From: Prochilodus magdalenae
Lineage: Eukaryota > Chordata > Actinopteri > Characiformes > Prochilodontidae
DNA: 64,000 nucleotides
Direction of reading: 5' to 3'
Assembly (NCBI GenBank): GCA_024036415.1
Contig: JAMWET010005007.1
Location: 372,001-436,000, forward strand
The notes under the pieces are model-generated. The model searched no databases. It worked only from the letters and a program-made list of their open reading frames with translations, and was not told the origin of the DNA. Shown here in pieces: positions 28,883-43,400 of the stretch. The position numbers and the translations under genes are program-made. Each line of letters starts with the position of its first letter. The first letter of the stretch is position 1.

Positions 28883-31800
28883 GGAGTCCTGATTCCCTGC
28901 TGCTACTGATAGCAAGTTTGACAACATCGCCACACCCTCCACATCAGAGCCAGCCCTGCTAGCATCCTCCCTGCTCTCCACAAGCAAACACACTGTCACT
29001 CTCACTCCGTGCTCAGCAGAAGTCAAGCCGCGTGTGAACTCACTAATTACACATCCCCAGCGGAGCTACTCACAAAGCCACCATAAAGTAAAATGGCAAA
29101 GACGACAACGTCTTCAGGCTGCCGCAGCAAACATCGTCAGCCCTAAAGACCAGCGGGCTGGTTTGGACCTACTAATTTTAGTCAGAGGTGAACTTTGCTG
29201 CGCACCAGCAGCTTGTAGGTTTTCCAGGGTTTCTCTGGCTGGCCAGCATCTTTGTAGCGTGGACCTCCACTGAGGATCGTTAGAGCGCGTGTTCTTAAGT
29301 GGTAAAATTTTGCCAAGGGCTCCCCAGCTCCCTATAAACAGCCATATCTCAAGCATCAGTGTTTTCTTTCTTCTGATCTCCTGTTTTAAATAAAAAACCT
29401 ATTATGCAGCAAAAAAGTAGAGCCCAGGGAATCGTGCTGGAAAGCGCAGCCCGCACTGTTTTGCTTGCTGGTAGCAAACAAATCTTATTTTAAGAAAGCA
29501 GGTTGGAGATAATTTATGTGTAGTTAATTAAATCTCTCGTTGTTTATGGGTCCTGTTTCAGGCTCTGTGATGGGCCTGGTGGAGGAATTCTGTGTGTTAA
29601 GCAAAAATGTCAACTTTTCTAAGCCCTGTGGCTTTTAAAAAGGAGCGCACACCTTCTGTTTTTTACTAGATGAATGTAGCAAAACATGCAGTACATAAGT
29701 TGTTCAACTTTACATCTGACTTTTACATGACACCACAAAAGCCCCTGTAGCCTTACACCAGTTATGAATTTTGAAATTCTTCATTATTATTGATGCGCAT
29801 GTCCATGATTCTGCTTTCTCTGCTTTCTGCCTTTACAGACCTCCCAGATCGAGAGAAGATCTATGCCGACCATGGGCTACATCACACACACAGTCAGCGC
29901 ACCAAGTTTACATGGAAAAACGGTAAGACTTCAGGAAGGGAGTTTTTTGAAGGACACAAACAATCCAAAGATAGTACTGGAGGTTGTTGTGTTGTAGCAA
30001 AATTAGCCCAGCACTGTCGTTCTTAGGCAGAGAGTTTAGAGGCACAGTGTTGGACATAAGCCTTAGCCCAAGAAAGAAAATACAAAAGAGTACATATAAA
30101 TAAATAGTAATACAAAATAACATTCAGATTTAATGAGATTTACTTCCTTTCAGAGGCGTTGTTGATGTCTTGTGAGATGGTTAAAATAATGCCATGATTT
30201 AGCACAGTTGATACTGAGCATGTATTGGGTGATAAAGACATATATATTTATATACTCTTGGAGGAGCCATAAATCGAGACCAATCTTTAAAGGAGAAACA
30301 CTGATTACACTGATGTCTTTGCAAAATTTGCTAAAGTAATTAGCTGATTTATTAATTAGCTGGTTTATTGTAAAGATTTACCTGACTGATAGAAACCAAT
30401 GTAACGTAGATTCAACGTCTACAACACTGTTATTACTTTATTTACAATTAGTGAGACTATGTGTGTTTTCTATTATTGATGTAGTGTTGATAATTGAAAA
30501 AAAAATAGTGGTTAATCTGAAAAAAGCTCATTGTTTGTGGACTGTTTACAAAAAACATAAAAAACGTATTTTGCTGTCATAATATTTAGAATCTGTCGCA
30601 TAATATATGACTAGTGCCGGAGGATAAGCACACAGAATGCTGCTGCAGAGCTTCAGCTCCTGTTAGCTAGTGTCTGAGGCTTTGAGATGCCCTGACACTA
30701 CTGCTGCTTCCTGTAAGTGTTTAAATGTTTGGTCGTATTGTAGATATTGTAATATACTTTATTCATCTGTAGAAATACTAGCGTTTTGGAATTGGTTAAG
30801 CTAACACATTGACATAAAATCATGACCTATGGTATTAATGTTTATTTATACAGATTCTAGTGTGATTCTAATTAGTGTGTGTCCAGTCAAGTAAACACTT
30901 ACTACACATAGCTTGAAATATACTTTTCTCAGATACTACATTCTCAGATGGCCTAAGTCTCTTACTTTATACAAAAGCCGAGCCGTTTAGGTTGCGGGTC
31001 AGTGCCTCTGACCCTACAACGCTACCCTGGTGGCCATGTGCTGAAGTACTCTCTCTGCCCTTCTACCAGCCAGAGGAGCTGACGCTGCTCCTCATCCAGC
31101 TCAGGAGACACCAGGCCAAGATGGCCAGCGTGCGCAGCAACGCGTTTTCTCACCTGCAGAACCAGCACAACGGCCTCTCAGGCCCCAGCCTGCAGGTCAG
31201 AGGGTCAGAGCCACCCCCTTCCTAAACCCTCCCCCCTCCTCTCCAGGCCCCTCCTTTACTGCATTGTGTCCCGTTTCCCTTGACCCAGTCCTGCTCTGTG
31301 CCCTCATCTGTACGGCTGTGCTCTGTGGGTAGTTGTGTCGTGGTCATGGTGGTTTGGTGCTAGCTAGCATGGACAGTAGAGAGGACTTGTCACAGCTTGG
31401 ACTGCAGAGTTTGAACATACCAGCCTGTGTTGTGTTGTAAAACCTCTTTCCCAGTGCATTTTGCTCTTTATTTCTTTAATTATTTATTTACATTTGTTAG
31501 TTCTATTTTTCGTCTTCATGTTTTTTGGAACCCTCTGAATTGCCACTTTTAATGTTCGTTCTGAGCATGTTGCTTGTTAACTTGCCTGCATTCTCAAAGT
31601 TAAATGTAATACACTTTTTGTGTTTGAAGTGTGTACAGTTCTAGAAGAAGACATTTAAGGAATATGTGAAAGGCAGTTAAGGTCATATCTCTGCACTAAA
31701 CTGAAAGCCGAATCTGGATCATGCTTGTTTTGAAACACCAGTGCAATAAACACAGCGCATCTGTAGACTAGAGTGAAGCTGCAAAGGCATTTTCTGCCCT

Positions 31801-34420
31801 TTTTTATTTTAATTTTTTTTTGCAGATACCGTTGTATCCACCTCTCTCCGATGCTGCTGACAGAAACGGACCATCTCTGTTTCAGTCAACAGACATGGAG
31901 TAGTTCTTGGGCCACAGCTGTGTACAGTAATGCAGTAATAACTCAGTGAAGGTCCAAGACGTTACCATCAGCCTGTTCATGTTCCCCCAAGAAAACGTGT
32001 TCTTTTGTAGCTACTGTTGCCAGTTTGGACAAACTTTACAGAGTGCTGGCAAAGAAGACATTATGTTGAGCAGTTGTGGAGCAGTTCCTGCATTTAGGGT
32101 TCACCTCAACTCGCACTCTGATTTTCTCATACTACATGCTCCTTGATATGCATCTCAGAGTCACGAATATGTGAAGTTTGAAGTTAAAGTTCACCTACAT
32201 GAACGGGCAGTTCTGTTACATTAGCTAGCATTACAGCTGCACTGGTTAGCATCACACCCAGATTGTGGTATTGTCAGGGATGCCACATCACAGGGAAAAC
32301 GCCACCAGCTGTGAGACTTAACAATGATAACAGAATCACTTCGGTATCAGTTTCTTAAGAACGAATATCAGTGTCAGGAAGATGTTTAGCTTTTACCTAC
32401 ATTTGAAACTGATATTTGATGACATAGTTATTGTACAATGGGAGAGCAGTGTGTTGTAGGCAAAATATCTAAAACATGCTAAAATATTTCCTTTTTATTG
32501 ATTTTATATAAGAGATACATATTACATTCTCTGTAATACAAATCCAGGTGGACCTCTTTATATCCAGGTAAATTTAAATAAATTATAAATACATGTTTAT
32601 TTATCGCCATCGCTATCAGTGTCAGAAAATACAATCATGAATAATATGAGATAGAAACATGGACCAGCAGTTACATATCAGTGCATCCCTACTGGAAAGT
32701 CAGCATTTTACAACAAGTCAAAACAAAAATCTCTTTTTTTTTTGTTGTCTGTAGGTTTTGCCAGCAGTTTGTAGATCTTGTTCAGCCTCACACTAACTGC
32801 TGTGAAAGAAAGCAATCTTGGGCTAAGCATGAATAGCTAAATGACATTATCTTCGGCTCAGTAAGAAAAAGACAAATAGTCTAGACTGAGCATGTTTTGT
32901 AGCTTCTTGCCATATAATCTGTGTCTCCGTTCCCCACTTAAAGGCAGACGACACCTACATGCAACTGAAGAAGGACTTGGAGTATCTAGACCTGAAGGTG
33001 GGTTCCTTCTGCAGATGCCTTTATCTTCCCCATTTGTCCCCCTGCTCTTCCCCTCTCGTTTGCTTCCTTGCCTCCCGCATCTCAGATTTTTTTTTTTACG
33101 TTCTCTTACCTCTGCGCCACCGCCCACACACATATACACACAGAAGAATCATTGAAAAATAGAATATCTAAAATATTTAAAAGTATATACAATATATGTT
33201 TTCATGTCTCATATATTTTAGTGCTGTAGGGATTGTGTAATGTGCAATGTGTTTATTTAACAGTACTGCAGTACTGAAAATTTGCTTTTTTTTTAATGTT
33301 ATATGTGCGACTGCACATGCAGGCCGGTTTTGAACCCCTATATCAGCCTTCTTCGCCCCGATGTGTTAAAATATAAAAAGAATTGTTGGCCTATACATGT
33401 TTGGAGTTAAAGAGGCAGTAATGTTCTCTGTGCTGTGGTGCTCCGCTCTGTGCCATTGCTGCCTGAAATTGAAGGTCGGAAAAGCGGTTAGATGATGAAA
33501 AGCCTATTTCAAATGAATTTGCCTCTTTTTTCCTGTTAGCAATGGCCTTAAATGCCTCTATAGCCTATGCTCTTAATAGGCCTTTCTCTTTCCTTTTTTT
33601 TCTAACTTGTCACACCATTTTCACCTACATATTTGGTCCCACTTCATATTGACTATGAAAATTGAGAGTCTCTGTAATCAAATAAATGTCAATTTATAAT
33701 GATTTTTCAACCTGCAGACCTTAAACAGTTACATACTTGGCAGATACAGAGGTGCACTGACTTGTGTTGTAATCACACTCATAAAAGGGCACTCAAATAT
33801 TTCACCAAATATTTATTTGCTAGGTTATATCCCGACAAATACTTTTGCAAATACTTTGAGCATACTTTTAAGGACAAGTATTTGATTATATGCGTGATCT
33901 ACACTTCAGACAAAGCACCTATGGTTTGAGCCATTTGAGTTTTGATCTACATGACCTAATGGCACCTTTTATCTTCATTCTGAACAGATGAAACGTATTG
34001 AACCGCTCATCCGTTTGGTTCACAATGTCTTACAAATCTCCACTCAGGGAAGTGGGTCCAGTTTGAATGTAAGAATGATGTGTGTACAAATTGTGACCTC
34101 TCCATGGCTTCTTAACCCTCTGATTGTGATGTGTTTCTGCTGGACCATTCATATCATGCTTATAGTGGTGGAGCGCATTATGGGCAGTCGTATTCTGTAC
34201 CGCTGTTTGGTCCCGCCCTGTTGTGCCTGTGGTATTTAACTGGTATGCGTTTATGTCATGATCTTATGTTTATTGTCATACAGAGAGAAATGTGCCCTCT
34301 GAAAAATATCAATACTATCATACTGGGATAAATAACTAATTAGTAGCACAACATATTTTAAGTGAAAATATCATATAGAGCATAAAGTATCATATAGTAG
34401 AGGGCAGTGTTATGGTTCCA

Positions 34421-34465
<45 letters not shown>

Positions 34466-37400
34466 CTTTTGGGATTAGCCTTAGCCTAACAAGGACGAGA
34501 GCCTAGATGAGGTCAACCTCAAGCGACATTACGATCTCCCACCCTTGTCCATGCAGCAAGCCATACAACAGCTGGTACTGATAAGGAAAAGTCTAGTGTT
34601 TTCCAAATTACAGCAGTGTCTGACGGTCAGAAGGATGAGTATATGGGATGCACATATGATACAAATGATATCTAAAAATTTAATAAAGTTGGATGGATTG
34701 GGGCCCTGTGCAGGGTGTTTCCTGCCTTTCGTCCATTTAATGTTGGGATAGGCTCCAGCATCACAATATATTATAGTACTTATAGCAATGTATGAAAAGT
34801 CAGTAGAAATACAGTAGAAATGTACTGTAGCTAAATTATTGTGTTAGTACAACTAGTATATCAGTCTGGTCACTAGTATGTCAGCCTCTAATGATTCACA
34901 CACCTACAATTTACACTGAACTGCTGATTTCAAAAGCCATTTATGGAGCAGTGCACGTACACTAGTAATATACTAGTAGACAGATACTTATGAAGTAAGG
35001 GCTTTCATTTAATATTTCATGTTGTTTTGCTTTAGGGTGTTTTAGACGGTTACCCACATGTGCAAGAGCACAGTCTGTGGAAAGTATTGATACTTTGCCA
35101 GGGAAAGAGTAACGCTGTGGTTGGAGCATTGCAGCGTTTTCCCAGATCCAATTTCTGCATAAAGCAAGCTTCCCCTTACAGAGCTTCCAAGCTTCTTTAG
35201 TCAGCTTGTATGGTTGCAGTTTTTGTGTCCTGTGTTTTGTGTGTATGAAGTTGGTATGAAGTGTTGTCGGTATGTTGTGTAGTCTCAGTACTTCAAAAAC
35301 ATGGATCATTTTCCAGTTATGAACTCCTGCCCTAGTGTTTTAATACATGCAGGGCAGGAGCACTTCAGTACCAGGGTTTCAAACCCTTGGGGTAGTGTTA
35401 GGGCTGTCATGATTGCTTAATCAATTTTAATTCAAATTGACCTATTTGATGAATTGACAGTGCATGTTGTATGATAATGCATATTTTATAATTCCTACTG
35501 GTCTCCTGGGACTACTCCAGAATATATCTGGTGTATTGTGTATTGTATTTATGCAAAAAAGCCAAAGACCACCCTTTCTTTATTTTATTTCCAGTCAAGA
35601 TGGTCATTAAGTACAAGTTGAATTTTCTGGAGATATGCTTGAGGAGGTTAAACTTATGTAAGAAAGGTGAAATTCAAAGGAAATTAAGTAAAAAAAATCA
35701 ATTTCAAAAACTGGTCACCATCAGACCACAGTAAATAAACGTTTCGTTTTAAATAAAGACATAATGCTCCACTATTGCTTTTATTTATCTGAGAAAGTCC
35801 ACAAGTGTTTCTGTCCATCCCTCCACTGTAAGAGGACAATTTAACACCACGAGTCTAAAAGGATGCGTAGCTGAAGCAGTTACTGAGCAAAGAAAATAGA
35901 TATAAAGAAGAAATTTGCTAATTAAACAAAGAAGCTGCTGGTGCTCTCATAATAGTGGACTGACCATTTCGGAGTCCAGATCACATCACTGAATGTGTTT
36001 GGGATTAATTTGATTTGGAACAGCAGAAAATGCTGCAACTTTGTTTTTCTGTTTTCATTAATAAGAAAGTGCTTCATGGTCATTTTGACTAGACATACAG
36101 TATATCATGGTTTGTTATCATGTTCATTTGGCTTTTAATTAATTGATTTATTAAATGATAACTAATTGATAACAGCCCTACTCACATTCCTGAATTCCCT
36201 CTGTGGTCTTTCTAACTCTTTATTTGTATGTGTGGGGTTAAACAGGTGACAGGACGCGACGTTCTGAAAGACAGACCTCCACGGCCGGTCAAAATAGCCG
36301 AAAGCGACATTGACGTAAGTTCTGTCCTTTTGTCCACCCTCCTCTTTTCTCCTGATATCTCCTCCTCTCTTTCTCCACTCTGTCCCTCCTCTTATCCTCC
36401 TCCCCTTTATAGTGCCACAACTCAAACAAATGCTCAATTTTTTCCCTGCTGCGATTCCACGGATCTGTTTGCTTTGCACAAAAAGACATTACCGGCGAAA
36501 GCATGACCAAATTTGGACTCGGCAGTTTGTTCGGGTAAACACGGGCGTGTGAGGGAGACAAACAGGCGGTGATCCACACCGCTGGGACAGCGCAGCACCG
36601 CCAGTACCCAGCCCGTGACTCAATCTATGGATCAGGCCTTTTATTTCCAGGACTCAGTTAAAAGGGAAAAATACATGCTATGGGATTTTTATGTTTTAAG
36701 CTCGTTAATTTTTCAGTTTGATTTTTGTATTCCATCTCTCTCTCTATTTCTGTGTCTCTTTCTCTCCCTCACTCTCTCCTCATTCTGCCTCCAACTCTTT
36801 CTATCTTTCTTTTCTCTCTCCTCTCACCCGCTTTTCATATGATTGGAGGTAAATAAGCTGAAAGTCTTGACTTTTCATCATTAACATTGTTCCAGTTTAA
36901 CAATTTATGAGAACTTTGCTGGTGAATTTATCAGACTGATGCATTTTTAATGCTGTTAAAACAACAATATAGTGCACTAAAATAAAAACAGCTTAATTAT
37001 TAATCGGATGGCATGATAAATAGTGCAGAGAATAAACACTCACTCACACAGAGAGAAAAAGCTTGTAAATGAGGCATTTCTGCAAGCTTCGTGTGTGTGT
37101 GTGTGTGTGTGTGTGTACTTGCACACACTATAACCCATTTTTCACAGAGAGCAGTCTGTTTGTTTCTGCAAAATAATGCCACCAGAATTGTCATGAGGAG
37201 CGTGGGGTTTTATGATAATGACGATGTGCTCTGTTTCAAGGGATCTGAACTTGTTTGTGCCTCTCTCTGATGGTTTGTGTGGTCATGTTTCATATCATTC
37301 TCTTAATCCTCCGTTAGGTGAAACTGAGCAGATTATGTGAACAAGATAAAATCCTGCAGGAGATGGAGGCCAGGATACGCACGCTCAAAGAGGACAAGGT

Positions 37401-40400
37401 CTGGCCCTTCACATGTCCTTACAAGCGCAGTGATTCCATTAAAGCATATAGCAGCAATTACCATGCCTCATTCACTGCTTTTCTCTCTCTCTCTTTCCCT
37501 CTTTTTTATGGATCACTTTCTCTCGGCCTGTAGGACAAGCTAGAGTCAGTTCTTGATGTGTCACATCAGCAGATGGAGCAGTACAGAGATCAGCCGTCTC
37601 ACGCGGAGAAGATCGCCTACCAGCAGAGGCTACTGCAGGAGGACGTTGTGCACATCCGTGCCGACATTTCACAAGCGTCCACTGTGAGATACACAAGCAG
37701 TATTCATTTACTGAAAATGTAAAGCTTGATTGTATATTTAAACCAAAAGTGATTCATGTGAGCATAAATACACACCCCATTCTGGAAAAAGTGGGACATT
37801 TTGTAAAATGCAATAAAACAAAGAAACTCATATCAATAATAGCCTTTATATAACTGCCTAAAGGATGAAAAGGTGACCTAGAATGTTTTGGCTGCCTGCC
37901 TTTTGTGTTTTGTAAAGATTTAAAAAATGTTTAAGGTAATAGGATGTTCAAGTTACATCACTGTGAAACAGGGCACTACATTCAAGTGAACTGGCAACAG
38001 GTGAGGTCATCATGATTACCCAGTAAAAGAAGTGCCACCAAAGGCTCTGTCTTCCGCAGCTAAAATGGGTTTTGGCTTACCACTTTTTGAGAGAATTGTC
38101 AAATTGCAACCTTTAAACCCCCGACATTCGACATCACTGCATGAGAACCTGTAATCCTGCAATGTTAAACATAACCACATGGGCATAGACTGGAACTCTG
38201 CCTCTTAACATGATCTGCCATTGCTTTAAAAAAAGCAAACTGGGTTACAAACGGAGAAAGCCATAATCAATACTTTCCAGGGACTACTGAGTTTTCTGAG
38301 CCTGAGCTCATTTTCAGTGGTCCAAAAGACAGTGGAAAGTGTGTGCTGTGGTCAGAAGGGGACCATCCAGACTTTTACCAGAGAAAGATAAAAATGCCAA
38401 CATCTGTCATAGTATGGGAAGCATCACTGCCCATGGCATGGGTAACTTGCGTATATGTGTGACATGGATGGCGTATATTGAGATTTTAGGGAGACTGGTG
38501 CTATGCCGCCTTCAAGACATCTTTTCCCGGAAGTCCCTGTCAGACCTCATTCTCAGTGTGCCACAACAACATGACTTCGGGGACACAGAGTGCATGTGCT
38601 CAGCTGGCCTGCCACATCATAAATAGGAGAACCAAATAAGGACAACCATAAGCAGCTGAAGTCTTGTATGAGGCAAGAAAACTAGCCGTCTAAATCTGCA
38701 GCTGTAAAATAGTGGTAAACGTACCTCGGTCCCAGCTTTTGAAATATATATCTTAATAGGTATTAATTCTTAAATGTTATTATAAGGGTTATTCTTTAAA
38801 AACAAATGGAATCAGACATAGTGACCTCCATGGCCAAAACAAGATAGTTTGAAACTAAGAAGCACACACACATTTACACCCACACACACATATACACACG
38901 TATATATACGCAAACACTTATCCACTTTGGAGGTCAGATAACAGAAGTAAATTCCTCTCCACATCCCTATATGAAAAATGTTACTGAGGAATTTCCCTGG
39001 CTTTTTTCTGTTTATTTCAGTGCTTAAACAAACCAGAGTGGTTAAAAAAGCTCTGTTCTAGAAAACTTGCTGAGTCTGAATTGTTACGGCAGCAGTGATA
39101 GGAATAGCAGGTATCAAAAAGTTTAAAGTCAATTATGACCACAGATATTCTTATTTGTGATGATGGTTTTTAATGTGTGTTGTACAGTAAAATATTTCCC
39201 AAATAAAACATGTTTTAGGTTTACTCCTATTTCACCCATATCAACATGGTATGAAAACGTGTGCAGTTTCACCAATGGCTAATTTTCTCTGTATTGTACT
39301 GTACCATCACCTGCTTTATTTACTGGTATTGATTTTATTCTGCAGTTTCTGACATAGCTTTTTTTGACAGATTTTCTAAACATATTGGGAAAAGTGCAAC
39401 ATAAAATATTAAAGGTGCCATAACTTTTGCACAGGCCACATTTTGTGTACTTTTTCTGACTAAGAAAATCAACATAGCATGTAATTTGACCCGGGTTGCC
39501 TAAACATTCGCATATGATTTTAAATGTATAGTACCGTAATTATCTACGTGTGAATGCTGAAAACCACTTTAAAAGGCCTGAAGGATTAAATCCCAAGAAT
39601 AAAGTCATTCAGGAAATTTCAGAGTTAACTGCGAATAGATTTGGCTCCATTATTTGGAAGGGAGAGGACTTAAGAGCTTTGGCAAATTTTACCCCACAGA
39701 CCGTACCTCTAGCGGAGTGTCCCATTGAGATAATTGCATTTTTTCCAAATGACATGTATTTGCCTCTTAACAGAGATTTGAGCAGACAGAGTTCTAAGCA
39801 TCGCTGTGTGTTCTGTTAAACAGGAGATGGAGAATGCCTGGAGTGAGTACAGCAGGCTGGAGGCGGATGTGGAGCGGCTGCGGTCAGCTCTCCAAGAGCA
39901 GATGAATCGCAGTAGCCTCTCACTGGTCTGTACCATCAACTTTCAAACACTCGTTCTTAAGACTCAGTAATCCTCTTCTTTTAAGAACTTTTACATACAG
40001 TGCTCACTGGGGGATTACACTGGATTTGGTGTGGATTTATTGTTACAAATTACCAGAAAATGCATGTTAGAAATCCATATGCGTACCAGATCCATTATAC
40101 CAGTAGGCTATAATTGCTCGATTTGATGACAAATTAAATTGTGGTGGGCAATTAATCCCGAGCAGTGTAATCTTTTTTTTTAGTCCAGTATAGAATTTAT
40201 GAACCTGTGCCAGCCTCTGACTACAGCCACCATGCATTTGGCAGTCAAGCGGTCTATTAAATGGTGGTAATGAGGTTCCTTTTCAAAGTGTAAAATACTA
40301 GGAGGAGATTATTATAATGAACCACCTACTCTGATTTACCAAGGCTGATATTAAATACTGATGTAATGACCCTACAGAGCATTTAACACGTGAGCAAAAA

Positions 40401-43400
40401 TTGTCTTATGTTTGGAGCTAATATACTGTAACTGCCATTGTTAGTAAACAGAGACACCCATCCAATAAATAAGGAGCCCATTTCTGCTAGATGGAAAAGT
40501 ATTCCATTCTATTTATTCAGTTCAAGCTTTAGAACAAAATCAGTTCATTGAAATTGATTATTTTTATTTAAAAATATATATATAAAAGGGGTTATTTTGA
40601 CCAACCATGTCATAATATAGCAAAAGGGTTTTATTCTAAGATAGAAACACAAACAATGCCAGAAACATAGGGAAAACTTACAGCAGTTTTTTCTCTTACA
40701 AGGCAGATACATGCTTTCATAGAAGAAGGACATGAGCAAGAGTACATACAGGACTGGTCATATACAGATTGCTTTGTTTTTGAAAAAAGACATGGCTTTT
40801 TTCTTTATCTGTGGTTTCTTTTTAAGCTCTGTAATATGCCTGTAATTATCAAGGCATATCATGTGAGCGTTTACTGATTTACAATTTGGAATCACAAAGA
40901 GAATCCTAAATCATTTCATTCTGCTCTATTCTGTTCTATTAAAAAAAAAAAAAGCTTTGTATTTGCATTACTTAAACATAACAGAATTTCAGCAAGAATG
41001 AAATATATTGCATCAACAGAAGTATTGCTAAAAGTGCATGAACAGAAAAGCAAAACTGTGTTTGTATTATGTATTTGTTTTTAATGATAATTATATACAT
41101 ATTAGCATGAAGTAAATTCACGTTCTGTCCTAGCCTCTTCTAGTCTAACCTACTTAAGTGTAGTCTAGTCTGTGTTGTGTTCTATTGTCTTCTCATGCTT
41201 TCTCCTCTTTGCGCTGTGTGCAGCAGGAGAAAGCTCAGCTGAGGAAGGAGCTGTGGAGGATTGAGGATGTGATGGCTGGCCTGAGCTCCAGCAAAGCCAA
41301 CTATAAAGTGACCATCGACTCTGTGCAGAACCCAGGTGAGCGCGGGGCCGTCCCCGCCATCACCCCCACGCACTGGAGTCAGAGCAGAGGTACTGAGGCC
41401 CCCTCCATCATCCACCAGAACACACATTAACGTGCTTTTGTTTTGTGCTAAATTTCCTGTGTGTGCGTGCATGCGTGCGTGTGTGTGTGCGTGCGTGCGT
41501 GCATGCGTGCGTGTGTGTGTGTGTGTGTGCATGCGTGCGTGTGTGTATGTGTGTGTGTGTGTGTCTGCTTCTGTGTGATGCAGAGAGGAAACTTGTGCCT
41601 TCGGCGTTGTCTCCGTCAGTGCCTTCTCTCTCAGTGGGGGAGCTGAAAGGGGCTCAAGCCAGCCCTCACCTCAGCCCAGCACAGTCCAGCTCACAACCCT
41701 TCCACTTCCCTCATGTGCTCCACTTGCCAAAATGGGTGAGGGACAAAGATGTCAGAATTAAAATGCTTATATCATTAATAACATGAGCAGACTTGTTTAG
41801 TTTTTGGATGTGATGAATTTAATGAAAAGGGTTTCATTAAATTCAGCTTTTAATAATTTTCCAAAGAGAAATTGAAAGTAAGTTATTGATGGTACTGTGT
41901 CACTAGGTGCTGATTTGCTGATGAGCTGTATGGACTCTTTTTAGGCTGAAGAAGATGCCCCCCCAAGACCTCCTCTGCCCCACCTCTACAGTCCAGATGA
42001 GCACCCACCAGCAGTGCCACCTCTGCCAAAGGAGGCGTCTGTCATCCGCCATACATCCGTCCGTGGCCTCAAGCGTCAGTCTGACGAACGCAAGCGCGAC
42101 AGAGAGATCGGTCACTTCACCAATGGGGATAACAAGGTCAGTTGCCTGTTAGACCACCCACCCTTTGGTCTGAAGGTGGGGTAGAGTTATTAAGTTCTTA
42201 TTTTCCTGGGATCCAGGTGGAATTACGGACATTTCTCAGTGAGCCTGAGCTGTTGGGAGTCGGAGGGCAAATGGGTGGTTCGGGCCATGATGGGGGCTAC
42301 CAGACCTTACCAAGCAGAGGTAAACTTGTGATTTTAGGCACCTGAAAATGTATCTTTTCTCACATGAAAGCATTTAGGGTGGAGTGGATTTTCGTGGTGT
42401 CTTCAGTATGCTGTAAAGTATATTGCTGGAAACGTGTGTGCAATTTCAGTTGATACTGTCTGTCACCTATTTAGTCGAATGTAACTCTTCACTAGGTCTG
42501 GCAGGCTCTTCTTCCAGGCTCAATCAATCTACAAGCATCTCATCATACGTCACCCTCAGAAGAGGAGCCACTATGTCTAGCTTAAAGGTACGTTTTACTG
42601 TGATTAAAAAAAAAGATAAAACATTAAGATCGAACTACAAAACATTAAGCAGATCAAATAGTGAAGAAAAAAACACAGCTGTGTTCCTGCAAGCTTCTTT
42701 AGGATGTTCCCATACCACCCGAGATTCAAAGGGGAGAAGCCGAGCTTTGAAATAAACCCTCTAATTTGCTCTAATTTAACTCATTCTCTCTTTCTCCCTC
42801 CCCTAACTATAGTGAAACCATGCCCTATTCACTGTACAGTGCACTTAGTGCACTCCTTCATTCCTGCAGTGTGTCATAGTGGATTGTGCACAAAGCATAT
42901 ACCTTAGCAAATATGGAGTATCTATAACATGTTGTTTAGTTTGAAGATTTGTTTTTCTTTAGCAGGATAGTGAGACCCTGTTAATACCAGATTACTTCAT
43001 GGGAGTATCAGGATTATATTTAAAAGGTCAAGATACATAAAAATACAAGTGCAATCACACTCAAGCTAACCCATTTAAAACAGATATAAATCTGATCACT
43101 CAAACCGGTCTAGGAGCTGGTCTGAGAGACATTTGAGCCCCAGCGTAAATGTATCCATTTCTCAAAGACACATTCAACAACCAAAACCCCTCCCAGTACA
43201 AGGAAAACTCCTCCAATAGGGCACTGGACATCTGTGTTTGTGAGAATGAAGCCCAGGGTTGTAGTGAGTGGATTTGCATATGTCGTCCCAAACAGCATTG
43301 AGATTTTCTGTGGATGTGCATTAGACTACCAAGTGTAAATGCATGTGGCTAAAATCCGGATACAGTCCAGATAACAGTCACATGACGTGACCAGCGGTAA

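Larger units (their letters stand above)
26036..29838. other. intron with a TE relic, microsatellites and a possible regulatory block
   Basis: Includes (TG)n tracts at 27426 and 28834, a ~0.95 kb TE relic (27565), and a less AT-rich block at 28900-29560. No exon recognised between 26036 and 29838. Confidence 0.5.
32998..36245. other. intron with cassette exon, tetranucleotide repeat and hAT-like element
   Basis: Holds the likely cassette exon (33988), a repeat fragment (33632), (GATA)n/(GACA)n (34421), a dispersed repeat piece (34705) and a hAT-like element (35399). Confidence 0.5.

Noticed and set aside
38339..38626. 95-codon open frame
   Set aside because: It lies within a degraded transposon copy and matches no host protein.
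41182..41646. Several Cys/Val- and His/Thr-rich open frames on both strands
   Set aside because: They are translations of the (TG)n/(TGCG)n repeat, overlapping a real exon only in part.
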